A DNA stretch of 64,000 bases from an uncultured Christensenellaceae bacterium (GCA_910588465.1 CAJUOP010000007.1:1-64000); one strand, 5' to 3'. Positions 52,856 to 61,257 are shown, counted from the stretch's first letter. Notes: generated by a model from the sequence alone, not told the origin. Numbers and translations: made by a program.

Positions 52856-52884
52856 ATTATACCATTTTTTCCGCAAAAACACAA
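52856..52884 (-). promoter_or_regulatory. Promoter of plsX-rnc-smc-ftsY
   Basis: TTGTGT (52879-52884), a 17-bp spacer and TATAAT (52856-52861) on the minus strand. Confidence 0.78.
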
Positions 52885-52948
52885 TTCTTTCGTTGGCGGA
52901 AAGCAAAATTTTTTTATTTCGCGCCTTTCCCGCGCGCGAAAAACCTTC

Positions 52949-54067
52949 TTATTCGCGCTCCACGCGCACCACGGGCTCGTATTCGCCCATCACGCGCACG
53001 GCGCGCTCGATCGTCTTTTGTATCTCCTCGTCCTTTTGCGGGCAGGAATAGGGAACCCCCGCCTCGAAAATCACTTTGATCTGCGCCCCGCGCACCAGGC
53101 GGAAATCGTGCAGGTCGATCTCCTCGAACATTCCCTCGACGGCGGCGCGGATGCGCGTTTCCAGCTCCAACGCTTCCGAATCGTTTAAATCGACGGGATC
53201 GAAGTGCGCGGTCAGCTCCACGCCCGTTTCCTCCAATACGCCGCGCTCCACGCGGTCGAGATAGGAATGCGTGACTGCCGCGGGAAGGTTAGCGTCCGCC
53301 TCGATATGCGCGGTGGCATAGTAACGGTCGCGCCCGAAGCGGTACACGCGCAGATCGTGCACGCCGATGATCCCCTCCCCGTTTAAAATAACCGCGCGGA
53401 TTTTCTCGATCGTTTCGGGGTCGGGCGCAACGCCCAGCAGCTTGGTGCCCGCATCGCGCAAAACGCTTATCCCCTCCCACGCGATAAACAGCGCCACCAC
53501 CAGCCCCGCGTAGCCGTCCGCCGCGATCCCGTAATGCGAAAGCAGCAAGCCGGCGCCCACCGCAAAGGTGGCAAGGCAGTCGCAGGCGCTGTCCGTTGCC
53601 GCCGCCTTTAAGGTGTCCGAACCGATTTTTTTCGCGGTGACGGAATACAAAAAAAACATTCCCGCCTTCACCGCAACCGAAACACCCAAAAGAACGTACA
53701 CGAACACGTTTCCCTGCGAAAGTCCGCCGTCCGCGATTTTCCCGATCGACTCGCGCAACAGCTCCGCTGCGAGCAGTAAAATCAAAAACGAAATGATCAT
53801 CGAAGCGACGTACTCCGCCCGCTGATGTCCGTAGGGGTGCTCCTTATCCGCGGGCTTTTGCGAAATGCGGAAGGAAACGAGCGAAACCGCCCCGCTGCCG
53901 CAGTCGCTCAAATTGTTCAGTCCGTCCGCAACGAGCGAGACCAGCGAGGTAAAGATGCCGAGCACGATTTTTGCGACCGCCAGCAAAAAATTGAGTGCGA
54001 TGCCCGCAAGCGAAACCAAGCTTCCCCGCTTACCGCGCGCCGATTCGTTTCGATTCAAGTTTTCCAT
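52949..54067 (-). CDS. Cation diffusion facilitator family transporter
   Basis: 372 residues from the ATG at 54067. Six transmembrane helices (about 20-215) with the metal-site motifs SLVADGLNNLSDCGSG and HPYGHQRAEY, then DSACDC, and a cytoplasmic domain with a further ferredoxin-like segment that includes HDFRLV. CDF proteins export Zn, Fe or Mn. The N-terminal extension seen in frame upstream lies before the promoter. The -10 box ends seven bases before the ATG and no ribosome binding site exists, so the mRNA is probably leaderless. Confidence 0.92.
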   Translation of the reverse strand: MENLNRNESARGKRGSLVSLAGIALNFLLAVAKIVLGIFTSLVSLVADGLNNLSDCGSGAVSLVSFRISQKPADKEHPYGHQRAEYVASMIISFLILLLAAELLRESIGKIADGGLSQGNVFVYVLLGVSVAVKAGMFFLYSVTAKKIGSDTLKAAATDSACDCLATFAVGAGLLLSHYGIAADGYAGLVVALFIAWEGISVLRDAGTKLLGVAPDPETIEKIRAVILNGEGIIGVHDLRVYRFGRDRYYATAHIEADANLPAAVTHSYLDRVERGVLEETGVELTAHFDPVDLNDSEALELETRIRAAVEGMFEEIDLHDFRLVRGAQIKVIFEAGVPYSCPQKDEEIQKTIERAVRVMGEYEPVVRVERE

Positions 54068-54074
54068 ATGCAAC

Positions 54075-54103
54075 ATTATACACAATAAATAAATTTTTGT
54101 CAT
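54075..54103 (-). promoter_or_regulatory. Promoter of the cation efflux gene, leaderless layout
   Basis: ATGACA (54098-54103), a 17-bp spacer and TATAAT (54075-54080) on the minus strand, seven bases from the start codon. Confidence 0.82.
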
Positions 54104-54107
54104 ACGT

Positions 54108-54138
54108 TTGACGGAAATTATTTCTTTTGCGGTATAAT
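54108..54138 (+). promoter_or_regulatory. Promoter of mazF
   Basis: TTGACG (54108-54113) and TATAAT (54133-54138) with a long 19-bp spacer. It is back to back with the cation efflux promoter. Confidence 0.6.
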
Positions 54139-54231
54139 CGGAACAAGTTCGGGCGATAAAAAATATGTGAGCAAATATTTCGGTTGTTACATAAAATGAT
54201 AGCGGAGGGTGTTTGTTCACAAAGGAGAAAT

Positions 54232-54588
54232 ATGAACGTTAAACGAGGAGAACTTTACTATGCCGACCTCTCTCCCGTGGTGGGGAGCGAGCAGGGCGGC
54301 GTGCGCCCCGTTCTTGTGGTGCAGAACGACACGGGGAACAAATATTCCCCCACGGTGATCGCGGCGGCGGTCACAAGCAGGATACACAAGGCAAAGCTGC
54401 CGACGCATATCGAACTGCCCTCCGCGTTCGGGCTTGCCAAGGACAGCGTGATCCTGCTCGAGCAGATCCGCACGATAGACAAAAAACGGCTGATGTCGCG
54501 GATCGGCGAGCTTCCGCCTTCCACCATGTCGCGCGTAAACCGCGCCATTTTAATAAGTCTCGGCTTCGACGGCTACTACCGCGCATAA
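54232..54588 (+). CDS. mazF: MazF/PemK-type endoribonuclease toxin
   Basis: 118 residues. VKRGELYYADLSPVVGSEQGG, RPVLVVQND, and RTIDKKRL carry the MazF active-site pattern. It cuts mRNA at short motifs. ATG 54232 follows AAAGGAG. The 90 bases between its promoter and start hold no antitoxin frame, and none follows; the nearest downstream gene is convergent. Chromosomal MazF without adjacent MazE is known in some Clostridia, so the antitoxin may be elsewhere. Confidence 0.92.
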   Translation: MNVKRGELYYADLSPVVGSEQGGVRPVLVVQNDTGNKYSPTVIAAAVTSRIHKAKLPTHIELPSAFGLAKDSVILLEQIRTIDKKRLMSRIGELPPSTMSRVNRAILISLGFDGYYRA

Positions 54589-54646
54589 TTTCCGCCCGCC
54601 GAATTTTTTCACCCGCCCCCTTTTCTCCGCCTCGGCGGTAATCATA

Positions 54647-54677
54647 TCCCGAAAAAACGAGACTCGTTTTTTCGGGA
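54647..54677. terminator. Inverted repeat, terminator after mazF
   Basis: A 15-bp perfect inverted repeat, TCCCGAAAAAACGAG and its complement, separated by one base. The T6 in the 3' arm could serve rightward termination. Confidence 0.65.
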
Positions 54678-54690
54678 ACATTACAAAAAC

Positions 54691-54719
54691 GCGCCCCGAC
54701 GCACGATGCGTCGGGGCGC
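54691..54719. terminator. GC-rich hairpin between convergent genes
   Basis: GCGCCCCGACGCA pairs perfectly with TGCGTCGGGGCGC around CGA; on the minus strand GTTTTTGT follows. Likely terminator for the TIM-barrel gene. Confidence 0.82.
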
Positions 54720-54738
54720 TGTATTTGCTCTTTCTCAT

Positions 54739-55527
54739 TTACGAATACTTTTCCGACTTTTCCGCAAGGAAATCGTATGCAGATTTCAGCTCGCCTAAAT
54801 CTTTGTAATCCCCCGCGTAATTTTCGATGATCGCCGCGCCCGTAAATCCCTCGCCGCGCAGCATACGGAACAGCTCGTCGAAGTCAAACGAGCCCCGCCC
54901 CGCAAGGCAAAGCTTTCCGTCCGTCGTAATATCGCTCACGTGCACGTGCGAAATCGCGCCGCCCATCTCCCGCAGGTACTCCCTGTAATCGTACCCCGAA
55001 ATGCGTGCCTGCTTGATATCGAGCACGCCCTTTAACTTCGGACAGCGCGCCTTTATCTCGCGGAAGAGCCCTGGTCGGTTATAAAACGCCCACTCCACGT
55101 TTTCCAGACAAAGCGAAACGCCGAAGCGTTCGCAATGCTCCGCGATCTCCCGCGTGAGCTCCGCCGTGCGAGGGACGTCCTCGCGAAAGGTGCGTTTAAT
55201 ACGGGCAAGCCCGTGAAAGGTGTAATTTTTCGCGCCCAGAATACGCGAGGAGGTCAGCACCTTGTCCAACAGGGAAAACGAGTCCGCCTTCACCCGCGGG
55301 TGCGCATTGTACAACTGGGGCTCGAACTGCGTGTTTAACACGTGAAAGGAGTTTACAAACAAATCTCCCCGCTTCACGTTCAACATTTCGGAAAAGGACG
55401 GCTCGTACTCGCTGAACGAAGTATAAAATACCTCCGCCGCCGCGATTTTCCATTCGGCGAACAGCGCGAGCGCATCCTCGTTATACGGTCGGTTAAACAG
55501 CGTTGCCGTAGAAATTCCCGCGATCAT
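54739..55527 (-). CDS. TIM-barrel sugar-phosphate isomerase/epimerase-like protein
   Basis: 262 residues from the ATG at 55527 after GGGAG. FHGLAR, LCLENVEW, GVLDIKQA, HVHVSDI and AIIENYAG match the metal-binding positions of the AP-endonuclease-2/xylose-isomerase-like family. The substrate cannot be told; the family ranges from sugar epimerases to AP endonuclease IV. It follows the phosphoglucomutase across a terminator. Confidence 0.8.
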   Translation of the reverse strand: MIAGISTATLFNRPYNEDALALFAEWKIAAAEVFYTSFSEYEPSFSEMLNVKRGDLFVNSFHVLNTQFEPQLYNAHPRVKADSFSLLDKVLTSSRILGAKNYTFHGLARIKRTFREDVPRTAELTREIAEHCERFGVSLCLENVEWAFYNRPGLFREIKARCPKLKGVLDIKQARISGYDYREYLREMGGAISHVHVSDITTDGKLCLAGRGSFDFDELFRMLRGEGFTGAAIIENYAGDYKDLGELKSAYDFLAEKSEKYS

Positions 55528-55544
55528 CTTTTCTCCCGAAAACA

Positions 55545-55563
55545 CCCGCCGAATTTCGGCGGG
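55545..55563 (-). terminator. Terminator of the phosphoglucomutase gene
   Basis: CCCGCCGAA pairs with TTCGGCGGG around one base (so a four-base effective loop); TGTTTTC follows on the minus strand. Confidence 0.72.
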
Positions 55564-55572
55564 CGGTCTTTT

Positions 55573-57288
55573 TTAATTCTCTTTTCCTAACAGCTCGGCA
55601 ACCGATTTTTGGACTTTTGCTAAAATTCCGTTCGCCGACTCTTCGTCCTTTGCCTGAATCGAATAATAAATTTTCAGCTTGGGCTCCGTTCCCGAAGGGC
55701 GCACGCACACGAACGAACCGCCGCCCAGTTCGTAATACACGCAATTGCACTTGGGGATATTCAGGCTTTCCTCCTTACCGCAGGCGTCGCGGCGGATCCC
55801 CGCCGAATAATCGCGCACCGCCTGCACCGCAAACGGACCGATCGCGGCGACGCGCTTTTTCTTTAATCCGTCCACCACTGCGTTCATCTCCTTCATGGCG
55901 TTCAGCCCCGAATAGCCGATGGAAACGTTTTTATCGAGCACGAAGCCGTACTTTTGATAAATTTCCTGCAAGCGCCCGTAAACGGTCTTGCCCAGATAGC
56001 GATAGTAACAAACCATTTCGGCGCAGAGCATGGAGGCTACCACCGCGTCTTTGTCCCGCGCGTGCGTTCCGCGCAGATATCCGCACGATTCCTCGAACCC
56101 GAATACGAACGTATGCGAGCCGTCCACCTCCCATTCCTTAATTTTTTCGCCGATGAATTTAAAGCCGACGGGCGTTTCGAACAACTCCGCGCCCGCGCCG
56201 TCGCACAGAGCCTTCGCCATGCCCGTCGTCACGAACGATTTTACCACCGCCGCGTTGGCAGGCAGCGCGTTTTCTTCCTTTAAGCGCGTTAAAATATAGT
56301 CGAGCAATAAAATCCCCGTCTGATTGCCCGAAAGCGCGATAAACTCGCCCTTATCGTCCCTCACGGCAACGCCGAGGCGGTCCGCGTCCGGATCGGTGCC
56401 GAATACGACGTCCGCGTCGATCCGATTCGCCAGCGCGATGCCCATCGAGAGTGTTTCTTTAAATTCGGGGTTGGGCACGGCGACCGTCGAAAATTCGGTA
56501 TCCTTTTTCGTCTGCTCCTCGACCACCGTCACGTTGATCCCCAGCATTTTTAAAATGCGCGTCACGGGAAGAAAGCCCGAGCCGTGCACAGGAGTATAAA
56601 CCAGCTTTAAATCCTTGCCGCATTTTTTGACAGCCTCTTGCGAGAGCGTTAAACGGGCAAGCTCTTTAAAATATTCCTCGTCTACCCCTTGGGGGACGGG
56701 CAAAATATACGGGCTGTTTTCCTCGCCCGAAACGGAGAGATAATCGGTAATTTTCCCGATGAACTCCACCACGGCGGCAGTCGCCTCGGGCGACATTTGC
56801 GCGCCGTCCTCGCCGTATACCTTATATCCGTTGTATTCCTTGGGATTGTGCGAGGCGGTTATCATAATCCCCGCGACGGTATGCAGCTTCCGCACCGCGT
56901 ACGAAAGCATGGGCACGGGGTGCACGTCCGAAAACAGATACGCCTTAATCTTGTTCGCGGCAAGCACCTCCGCCGCCTTGCGCGCAAACAGCTCGCTGCC
57001 CCGCCGCGTGTCGTAAGAAATCACCACGCCCCGCTCGGCGCCATCTTTGCCCAACGTCTTTATGTACTCTGCAAGCCCCTGCGTGGCGCGCATCACCGTG
57101 CGGGCGTTCATCATGTTCATGCCGCAGCCGATAATGCCGCGCATTCCCGCCGTGCCGAAGGCGAGCTCTCCGCCGAAGCGGTATTCCTTCTGCTTTTCGT
57201 CGCCGCCGATCGCGGCAAGCTGCGCGCGCTCCTCTTGCGTAAGTCTGCCGTCTTTCAGCCATGCTTCGTAATTTTCCTGATATCCCAT
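55573..57288 (-). CDS. pgcA: Phosphoglucomutase/phosphomannomutase (PgcA-like)
   Basis: 571 residues. LAFGTAGMRG, the phosphoserine loop TASHNPKEYNGYKVY, the metal loop DPDADRLG, EESCGYL, and the phosphate-binding RPSGTEPK are all intact. Interconverts glucose 1- and 6-phosphate (or mannose forms). ATG 57288 is five bases after AAGGAG; a GTG two codons upstream overlaps that site. It follows two membrane-protein genes. Confidence 0.95.
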   Translation of the reverse strand: MGYQENYEAWLKDGRLTQEERAQLAAIGGDEKQKEYRFGGELAFGTAGMRGIIGCGMNMMNARTVMRATQGLAEYIKTLGKDGAERGVVISYDTRRGSELFARKAAEVLAANKIKAYLFSDVHPVPMLSYAVRKLHTVAGIMITASHNPKEYNGYKVYGEDGAQMSPEATAAVVEFIGKITDYLSVSGEENSPYILPVPQGVDEEYFKELARLTLSQEAVKKCGKDLKLVYTPVHGSGFLPVTRILKMLGINVTVVEEQTKKDTEFSTVAVPNPEFKETLSMGIALANRIDADVVFGTDPDADRLGVAVRDDKGEFIALSGNQTGILLLDYILTRLKEENALPANAAVVKSFVTTGMAKALCDGAGAELFETPVGFKFIGEKIKEWEVDGSHTFVFGFEESCGYLRGTHARDKDAVVASMLCAEMVCYYRYLGKTVYGRLQEIYQKYGFVLDKNVSIGYSGLNAMKEMNAVVDGLKKKRVAAIGPFAVQAVRDYSAGIRRDACGKEESLNIPKCNCVYYELGGGSFVCVRPSGTEPKLKIYYSIQAKDEESANGILAKVQKSVAELLGKEN

Positions 57289-57308
57289 ATTCACTCCTTA
57301 AACCAAGC

Positions 57309-58256
57309 TCATTCCCCGAGCACGGGCGGTTCCTCTCCCGCGATTTTATCGGTGGAAATAAAATATTTTACTCCGTTGTCCTCGTAATAGAACGTAAGCT
57401 GCAAGCAGAGCACAAACAAAATGCTCATGGGAAGCGTAAGCACAAACGCGCTGCCGAACGTAAATACAATGAACAACATGTTTACCGTATATATAATGAA
57501 AATGGAAATGACAAACGTTCCCAAACGCCGCCAGAAATTTTTCGCCTTAAAGCTGTAACGGAACCCCGCCGCCACCGAAAGATTGCCGCAGACAACGGAA
57601 GGGATCCAATTCGAAATAACGGCAAGCTTCAACGCCTGCAAACAGAGCACGGAAGCGATTGTCAGCGCTATCGACATAAGCACGGCGAGCAGCGCGTGAG
57701 AAAAAATCATCGTAGGCAGATAAAAACAGACGAACCAACTGAGCGCGAACATTCCCACGTCGTACACAAACGAAAGCGGAACGTAAATAATCTGATACAG
57801 CGCGGCTTTGCCGATGTTTTTGGTAAAGGAAACGTAAAATTTGGTGCGCGAAAGCGTGCGCGCACGGTCGTTGATGTTATCGGCAAACGCAAACTGCGCC
57901 AGCCCGATTGCGAACCGCCCCAAAAGATACATTACGCACACCCCGATCACCGCGCCGATGATCGAACCGCTCTCGTTGCCAAGCAGCAGCACGAACGCTT
58001 TTATCCCCTCCGAAAAGCTCTCCGAAAAGGTCTTTAAAAATTCGGAGTCTCCCGAAATGAGCGCGCGAACAAATCCCACGAGCAGCGTTTTCAGCTCCTG
58101 CAATTCGGGGCTGTTTAAAATACTGCTTAACCCGAGCTTTAAAATAAGGTAAATAAAGCAGGCGCTCAGACTCATGATGACCAGCGAGTAAAGCAAAAGC
58201 TTGAACACGTTGGTAAAATTATCGATCGTAATGTGCACCGCGTTTCGAAATCTCAT
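57309..58256 (-). CDS. Uncharacterised multi-pass membrane protein
   Basis: 315 residues with about six hydrophobic helices (near 20-43, 92-118, 150-195, 205-230, 250-290). Not recognised. It begins one base after the preceding membrane-protein gene and looks like a distant relative in layout (short cytoplasmic start, paired helices, AG-rich interior), so the two may form one complex. Located between sigE and pgcA. Confidence 0.75.
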   Translation of the reverse strand: MRFRNAVHITIDNFTNVFKLLLYSLVIMSLSACFIYLILKLGLSSILNSPELQELKTLLVGFVRALISGDSEFLKTFSESFSEGIKAFVLLLGNESGSIIGAVIGVCVMYLLGRFAIGLAQFAFADNINDRARTLSRTKFYVSFTKNIGKAALYQIIYVPLSFVYDVGMFALSWFVCFYLPTMIFSHALLAVLMSIALTIASVLCLQALKLAVISNWIPSVVCGNLSVAAGFRYSFKAKNFWRRLGTFVISIFIIYTVNMLFIVFTFGSAFVLTLPMSILFVLCLQLTFYYEDNGVKYFISTDKIAGEEPPVLGE

Positions 58257-58257
58257 A

Positions 58258-59079
58258 TCAAAGCTCCCTGTAACTGCGAATCAGATCTTCTCTGTCAAGT
58301 TTGTCCGTTTTAAAATACACCGTTTCCATGCGGACGCAGAATCCGGGAAACAAAAACAAAAACAGCAAAAACGCCACGGGCAGCAGCACGTATTCGGGAA
58401 GGAATACGCTCGCCCCCACCACCGCGCAGAACACCGCAAACGAAAGCGCGAACGCCGCCATCAGCTTCCCGCGCACCCCCGCCATCAAACGGTAGGAATA
58501 GACGAACGCATGATAGGGTTTGAAGCAAGTGATCTGCATACAGGGGATCCAAAGATAAAACGTCGCCGCCAGAAACAGCAGCACCGCCGAAATCACGACG
58601 AACGCCAGCAGAACGAGCAAGTAACAAAGCGTAGCGGAATTCACCGCGGAAATGGAAAAACAAACCGCAGACAGCACAACCGCCCACACCTCGTACATCA
58701 GCAGATAAAACAGCGTTACAAAGAACACGGGTCCGATCAGATTTCCGAACTGCGTGAACACGCCCCCCAGCGTCCGCTTTCCGATGCGCATATGTTTTTC
58801 GGCAAGCGCAAAGATAAACGTTGCAAACAGCGCGACGATCACGACCCCGAGTCCGCTGTATATCCCCCCGAGCACCGAGTCGATGCGGATCAGGCTCAGC
58901 GCGCGAAACATCATATCGAAACGAACGCGGGGATCCCCCGAAACAAGGGTGTGCATAAAAGCGGAAATCGCTCTGTAATCGAGCGAAAGCGCCAAGAACA
59001 GCGCGGGCAGAACCGCAAACGGCATGATATACCAGAAGTTCTTGAAAATATATTTCCAATTTCCGAACATAACTTGCAT
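58258..59079 (-). CDS. Uncharacterised multi-pass membrane protein
   Basis: 273 residues from the ATG at 59079, nine bases after AAGGAGG. FGNWKYIFKNFWYIMPFAVLPALFLALSL opens the first helix; about six helices follow. A further ATG nine bases in is possible. Function unknown. It has its own promoter downstream of the sigE terminator and is transcribed with the next membrane-protein gene. Confidence 0.75.
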   Translation of the reverse strand: MQVMFGNWKYIFKNFWYIMPFAVLPALFLALSLDYRAISAFMHTLVSGDPRVRFDMMFRALSLIRIDSVLGGIYSGLGVVIVALFATFIFALAEKHMRIGKRTLGGVFTQFGNLIGPVFFVTLFYLLMYEVWAVVLSAVCFSISAVNSATLCYLLVLLAFVVISAVLLFLAATFYLWIPCMQITCFKPYHAFVYSYRLMAGVRGKLMAAFALSFAVFCAVVGASVFLPEYVLLPVAFLLFLFLFPGFCVRMETVYFKTDKLDREDLIRSYREL

Positions 59080-59100
59080 GGCGCGATCCCTCCTTATTGT

Positions 59101-59129
59101 ATTATATACCAAAATCGCCCGCGTGTAAA
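59101..59129 (-). promoter_or_regulatory. Promoter of the two membrane-protein genes
   Basis: TTTACA (59124-59129), a 17-bp spacer and TATAAT (59101-59106) on the minus strand. Confidence 0.85.
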
Positions 59130-59172
59130 GAGATTTTTTGCAACTTCGCAAGTTTCTTTTCCGTAAACGAAA

Positions 59173-59210
59173 AACGCGCCCCCGCCGCCATCTTGCGGCG
59201 GGGGCGCGTT
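59173..59210 (-). terminator. Terminator of spoIIGA-sigE
   Basis: AACGCGCCCCCGCCGC pairs perfectly with GCGGCGGGGGCGCGTT around six bases; TTTTCGTTT follows on the minus strand. Confidence 0.9.
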
Positions 59211-59216
59211 CGCCCG

Positions 59217-59927
59217 CTAAACCAATTTGGAAATTTCCTTTTTCAGCCGTTCGATTATCTTTTTTTCGAGGCGGGATATGTAGCTCTGCGATATCCCCAA
59301 ACGGTCGGCGACGTCCTTTTGGGTCATCTCCTCCTCTCCGCCCAGTCCGAAGCGCATAAACATGATTTTGCGCTCGCGCTCGGGAAGCTTCCGCAGCGCC
59401 TCCTTCAACAGATCCTTTTCCACGTTCGATTCGATTCCGCCGTAAACCGTCTCGCTGTCCGTGCCGAGAATATCCGAAAGGAGCAGCTCGTTCCCCTCGT
59501 AATCGGTGTTCAGCGGCTCGTCGAAGGAAATTTCACTCTTCAATTTCACCGTACGCCGCAAAAACATTAAAATTTCGTTTTCGATGCAGCGGGAAGCGTA
59601 CGTCGCAAGCTTGATGTTTTTATCCGTGCGGAAGGAGTTGATTGCCTTGATTAGCCCGATGGTGCCGATGGAAATCAAATCGTCCTGCTCTACGCCCGTA
59701 TTTTCGAACTTGTGCGAAATATAGACGACAAGGCGCAGATTATGCTCGATCAGCTTCGCCTTTACCTCCTCCGTCTCCTCGCCCTCCTCCAGCTTTCTCA
59801 GCATCTCCGCCTCTTCCTCTCCCGAAAGCGGCAGCGGAAGCGCCTCGCTCCCGCAAAGATAATTTACCACTCCTTCGCCGCCCCGCAGCTTTCCGAGCCA
59901 GTTTTTTAACGCCGTAAAAATGTTCAT
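59217..59927 (-). CDS. sigE: Sporulation sigma factor SigE (pro-form)
   Basis: 236 residues. A pro-sequence of about 25 residues (NIFTALKNWLGKLRGG) precedes LCGSEALPLPLS. Region 2 (NLRLVVYISHKFENTGVEQD, DLISIGTIGLIKAI, YASRCIENEILMFLRR) and region 4 (TQKDVADRLGISQSYISRLE) are near-identical to known SigE. It directs early mother-cell gene expression and is activated by SpoIIGA cleavage. sigG, which follows in most spore formers, is absent. Confidence 0.97.
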   Translation of the reverse strand: MNIFTALKNWLGKLRGGEGVVNYLCGSEALPLPLSGEEEAEMLRKLEEGEETEEVKAKLIEHNLRLVVYISHKFENTGVEQDDLISIGTIGLIKAINSFRTDKNIKLATYASRCIENEILMFLRRTVKLKSEISFDEPLNTDYEGNELLLSDILGTDSETVYGGIESNVEKDLLKEALRKLPERERKIMFMRFGLGGEEEMTQKDVADRLGISQSYISRLEKKIIERLKKEISKLV

Positions 59928-60729
59928 TGTATTCCTCCGTCAATGCCGAATGTAATATGATTTGAAATTCCTTCGAATGCACGTCGCCCACCGTTAAATA
60001 CACGTTCCGAAAGGGATACGCCCCCTTCTCCCCGCTCATTTCCAGCGATTCGCAGACGAACACGGGAGAATCCCTCCCGCCGTTCACCGTGTTTACCGTC
60101 ATTCGCCCCGCCTCCCGCGGGTGCGCGCCGAAGAGCGCGAACACAGCTGCGGGTGAAATGACGCTTACGGGATTTCCGCAATAGGAAAGCAGATTTCCGC
60201 TGTCCGAGTATCCCGTCCAGCGAACGCTTCGCTCCCCGCTCGTTAAGAAACAAGGATACAGGTTGTTCTGTTCGCGCATGCGGCGAAACAGAAACTTTAA
60301 AAAACGCACCCCGCCAAAAAGAAAGAGCCCCGCCCCCGCAAGCACCAATCCGACGGGCGCACGCTCCACCGCAAAACCCTGCCCCTCCGCGTACTCGATC
60401 CCGAAAAAGGAATACGCCGCGACAAGCAGTCCGCCCAGCGCGAACGTAAAAAAGAAAAAGGAACAAACGGCGATCAGGTAGGTTTTAAACGTGCCCTTGC
60501 GGACCGCAAGCACCGCAATCAAAATACCCCCCGCGATCTTTACCGCATACGCGCACCAAAGCGGCAAAACGAGCAGCGGAAACGCCACCGCTTCCGCCCC
60601 GCCGACCGCGGCGGCGACGCACACGTGCGGCGCGTGCGGCTTGGAGCGGGCGCAGGCGAGAGAGAGCAGCACCAACAGCAAATCGAGCAAAAAGTTTTCC
60701 GCAAACACGTATTCCCAATATACCGTCAT
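59740..60729 (-). CDS. spoIIGA: Sporulation pro-sigma-E processing protease SpoIIGA
   Basis: 329 residues. Five N-terminal membrane helices (about 1-148) after MTVYWEYVFAENFLLDLLLV, then a cytoplasmic aspartic-protease domain with YSDSGNLL (Asp176; usual form DTGN) and KEFQIILHSAL. From residue 267 the frame runs 188 nt into sigE, adding a Gly/Arg-rich tail (RRRSGKLSLRERGASAAAF) that is only the +1 reading of sigE. Usual SpoIIGA proteins end near the IILH segment. A TATAAT lies at 60751-60756 without a clear -35, which fits Spo0A-dependent activation (inference). Confidence 0.88.
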   Translation of the reverse strand: MTVYWEYVFAENFLLDLLLVLLSLACARSKPHAPHVCVAAAVGGAEAVAFPLLVLPLWCAYAVKIAGGILIAVLAVRKGTFKTYLIAVCSFFFFTFALGGLLVAAYSFFGIEYAEGQGFAVERAPVGLVLAGAGLFLFGGVRFLKFLFRRMREQNNLYPCFLTSGERSVRWTGYSDSGNLLSYCGNPVSVISPAAVFALFGAHPREAGRMTVNTVNGGRDSPVFVCESLEMSGEKGAYPFRNVYLTVGDVHSKEFQIILHSALTEEYNEHFYGVKKLARKAAGRRRSGKLSLRERGASAAAFGRGRGGDAEKAGGGRGDGGGKGEADRA

Positions 60730-60903
60730 AGTCCCCTCGTTTCATTGAGTATTATAACTATTCGGACGGCGCGCAAAAACAAATATCGCGTCGAATAAAG
60801 TCGAGATTTCGTTCATTGTACTTTCCCGATTTCGTCACGAAAGCTTCGCCCGCTCCGCCTGAAATGAATTTTGTAAAAAATGCAGAAATATACGGTGGAA
60901 AAG

Positions 60904-61078
60904 TGTCGATAAACGGGAATAATTGGCATTTCGAAAAAAAATTTTGCGCGTCGATTGCGCAAGTTTTAAAAAGTTATCCACATTTTTGCCAAAAATCTCC
61001 ACAAAACGACAAAAAACAAATGTTCTTGTGGATAAAATCAAAAAAAGTTATCCACATTTTAAATTTTTGTGTGGATAT
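60904..61078. promoter_or_regulatory. Cluster of DnaA boxes in AT-rich DNA (candidate origin)
   Basis: Perfect TTATCCACA at 60974-60982 and 61048-61056, perfect reverse TGTGGATAA at 61027-61035, 8/9 reverse matches at 61070-61078 (TGTGGATAT) and 60904-60912 (TGTCGATAA), and a 7/9 forward match at 60995-61003. AT-rich stretches lie on both sides. dnaA is not adjacent. The 60748-61172 gap holds no gene I can support; an open frame at 60816-61148 is chance. Confidence 0.75.
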
Positions 61079-61100
61079 TTATTTTTATCCCGAAAAACCG

Positions 61101-61129
61101 TTGACAAACGACGGAAAAAGGGCTATAAT
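61101..61129 (+). promoter_or_regulatory. Consensus promoter of tRNA-Arg
   Basis: TTGACA (61101-61106), a 17-bp spacer and TATAAT (61124-61129): both perfect. It directly adjoins the DnaA-box cluster. Confidence 0.92.
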
Positions 61130-61172
61130 ATCAAAATGTCGAGTCTGAAAACGGCTTGCGAAAATGATTACT

Positions 61173-61249
61173 GCGCCCGTAGCTCAATTGGATAGAGCGT
61201 TGGTCTACGGAACCAAAGGCTAGGAGTTCGAGCCTCTTCGGGCGCGCCA
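61173..61249 (+). tRNA. tRNA-Arg (anticodon ACG)
   Basis: 77 nt with encoded CCA. GCGCCCG pairs with CGGGCGC; D arm GCTC...GAGC; anticodon stem TTGGT/ACCAA with loop CTACGGA (anticodon ACG, A34 to become inosine); T arm GAG-rich with TTCGAGC. Confidence 0.96.
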
Positions 61250-61257
61250 TAGACTTT

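Noticed and set aside
60781..60800. Spo0A box (CGTCGAA) upstream of spoIIGA
   Set aside because: Only one 6/7 match in reverse orientation; too weak to report as a feature.
60816..61148. 110-codon open frame across the DnaA-box region
   Set aside because: AT-rich, Lys/Phe-rich chance frame with no ribosome binding site; overlaps boxes and the tRNA promoter.
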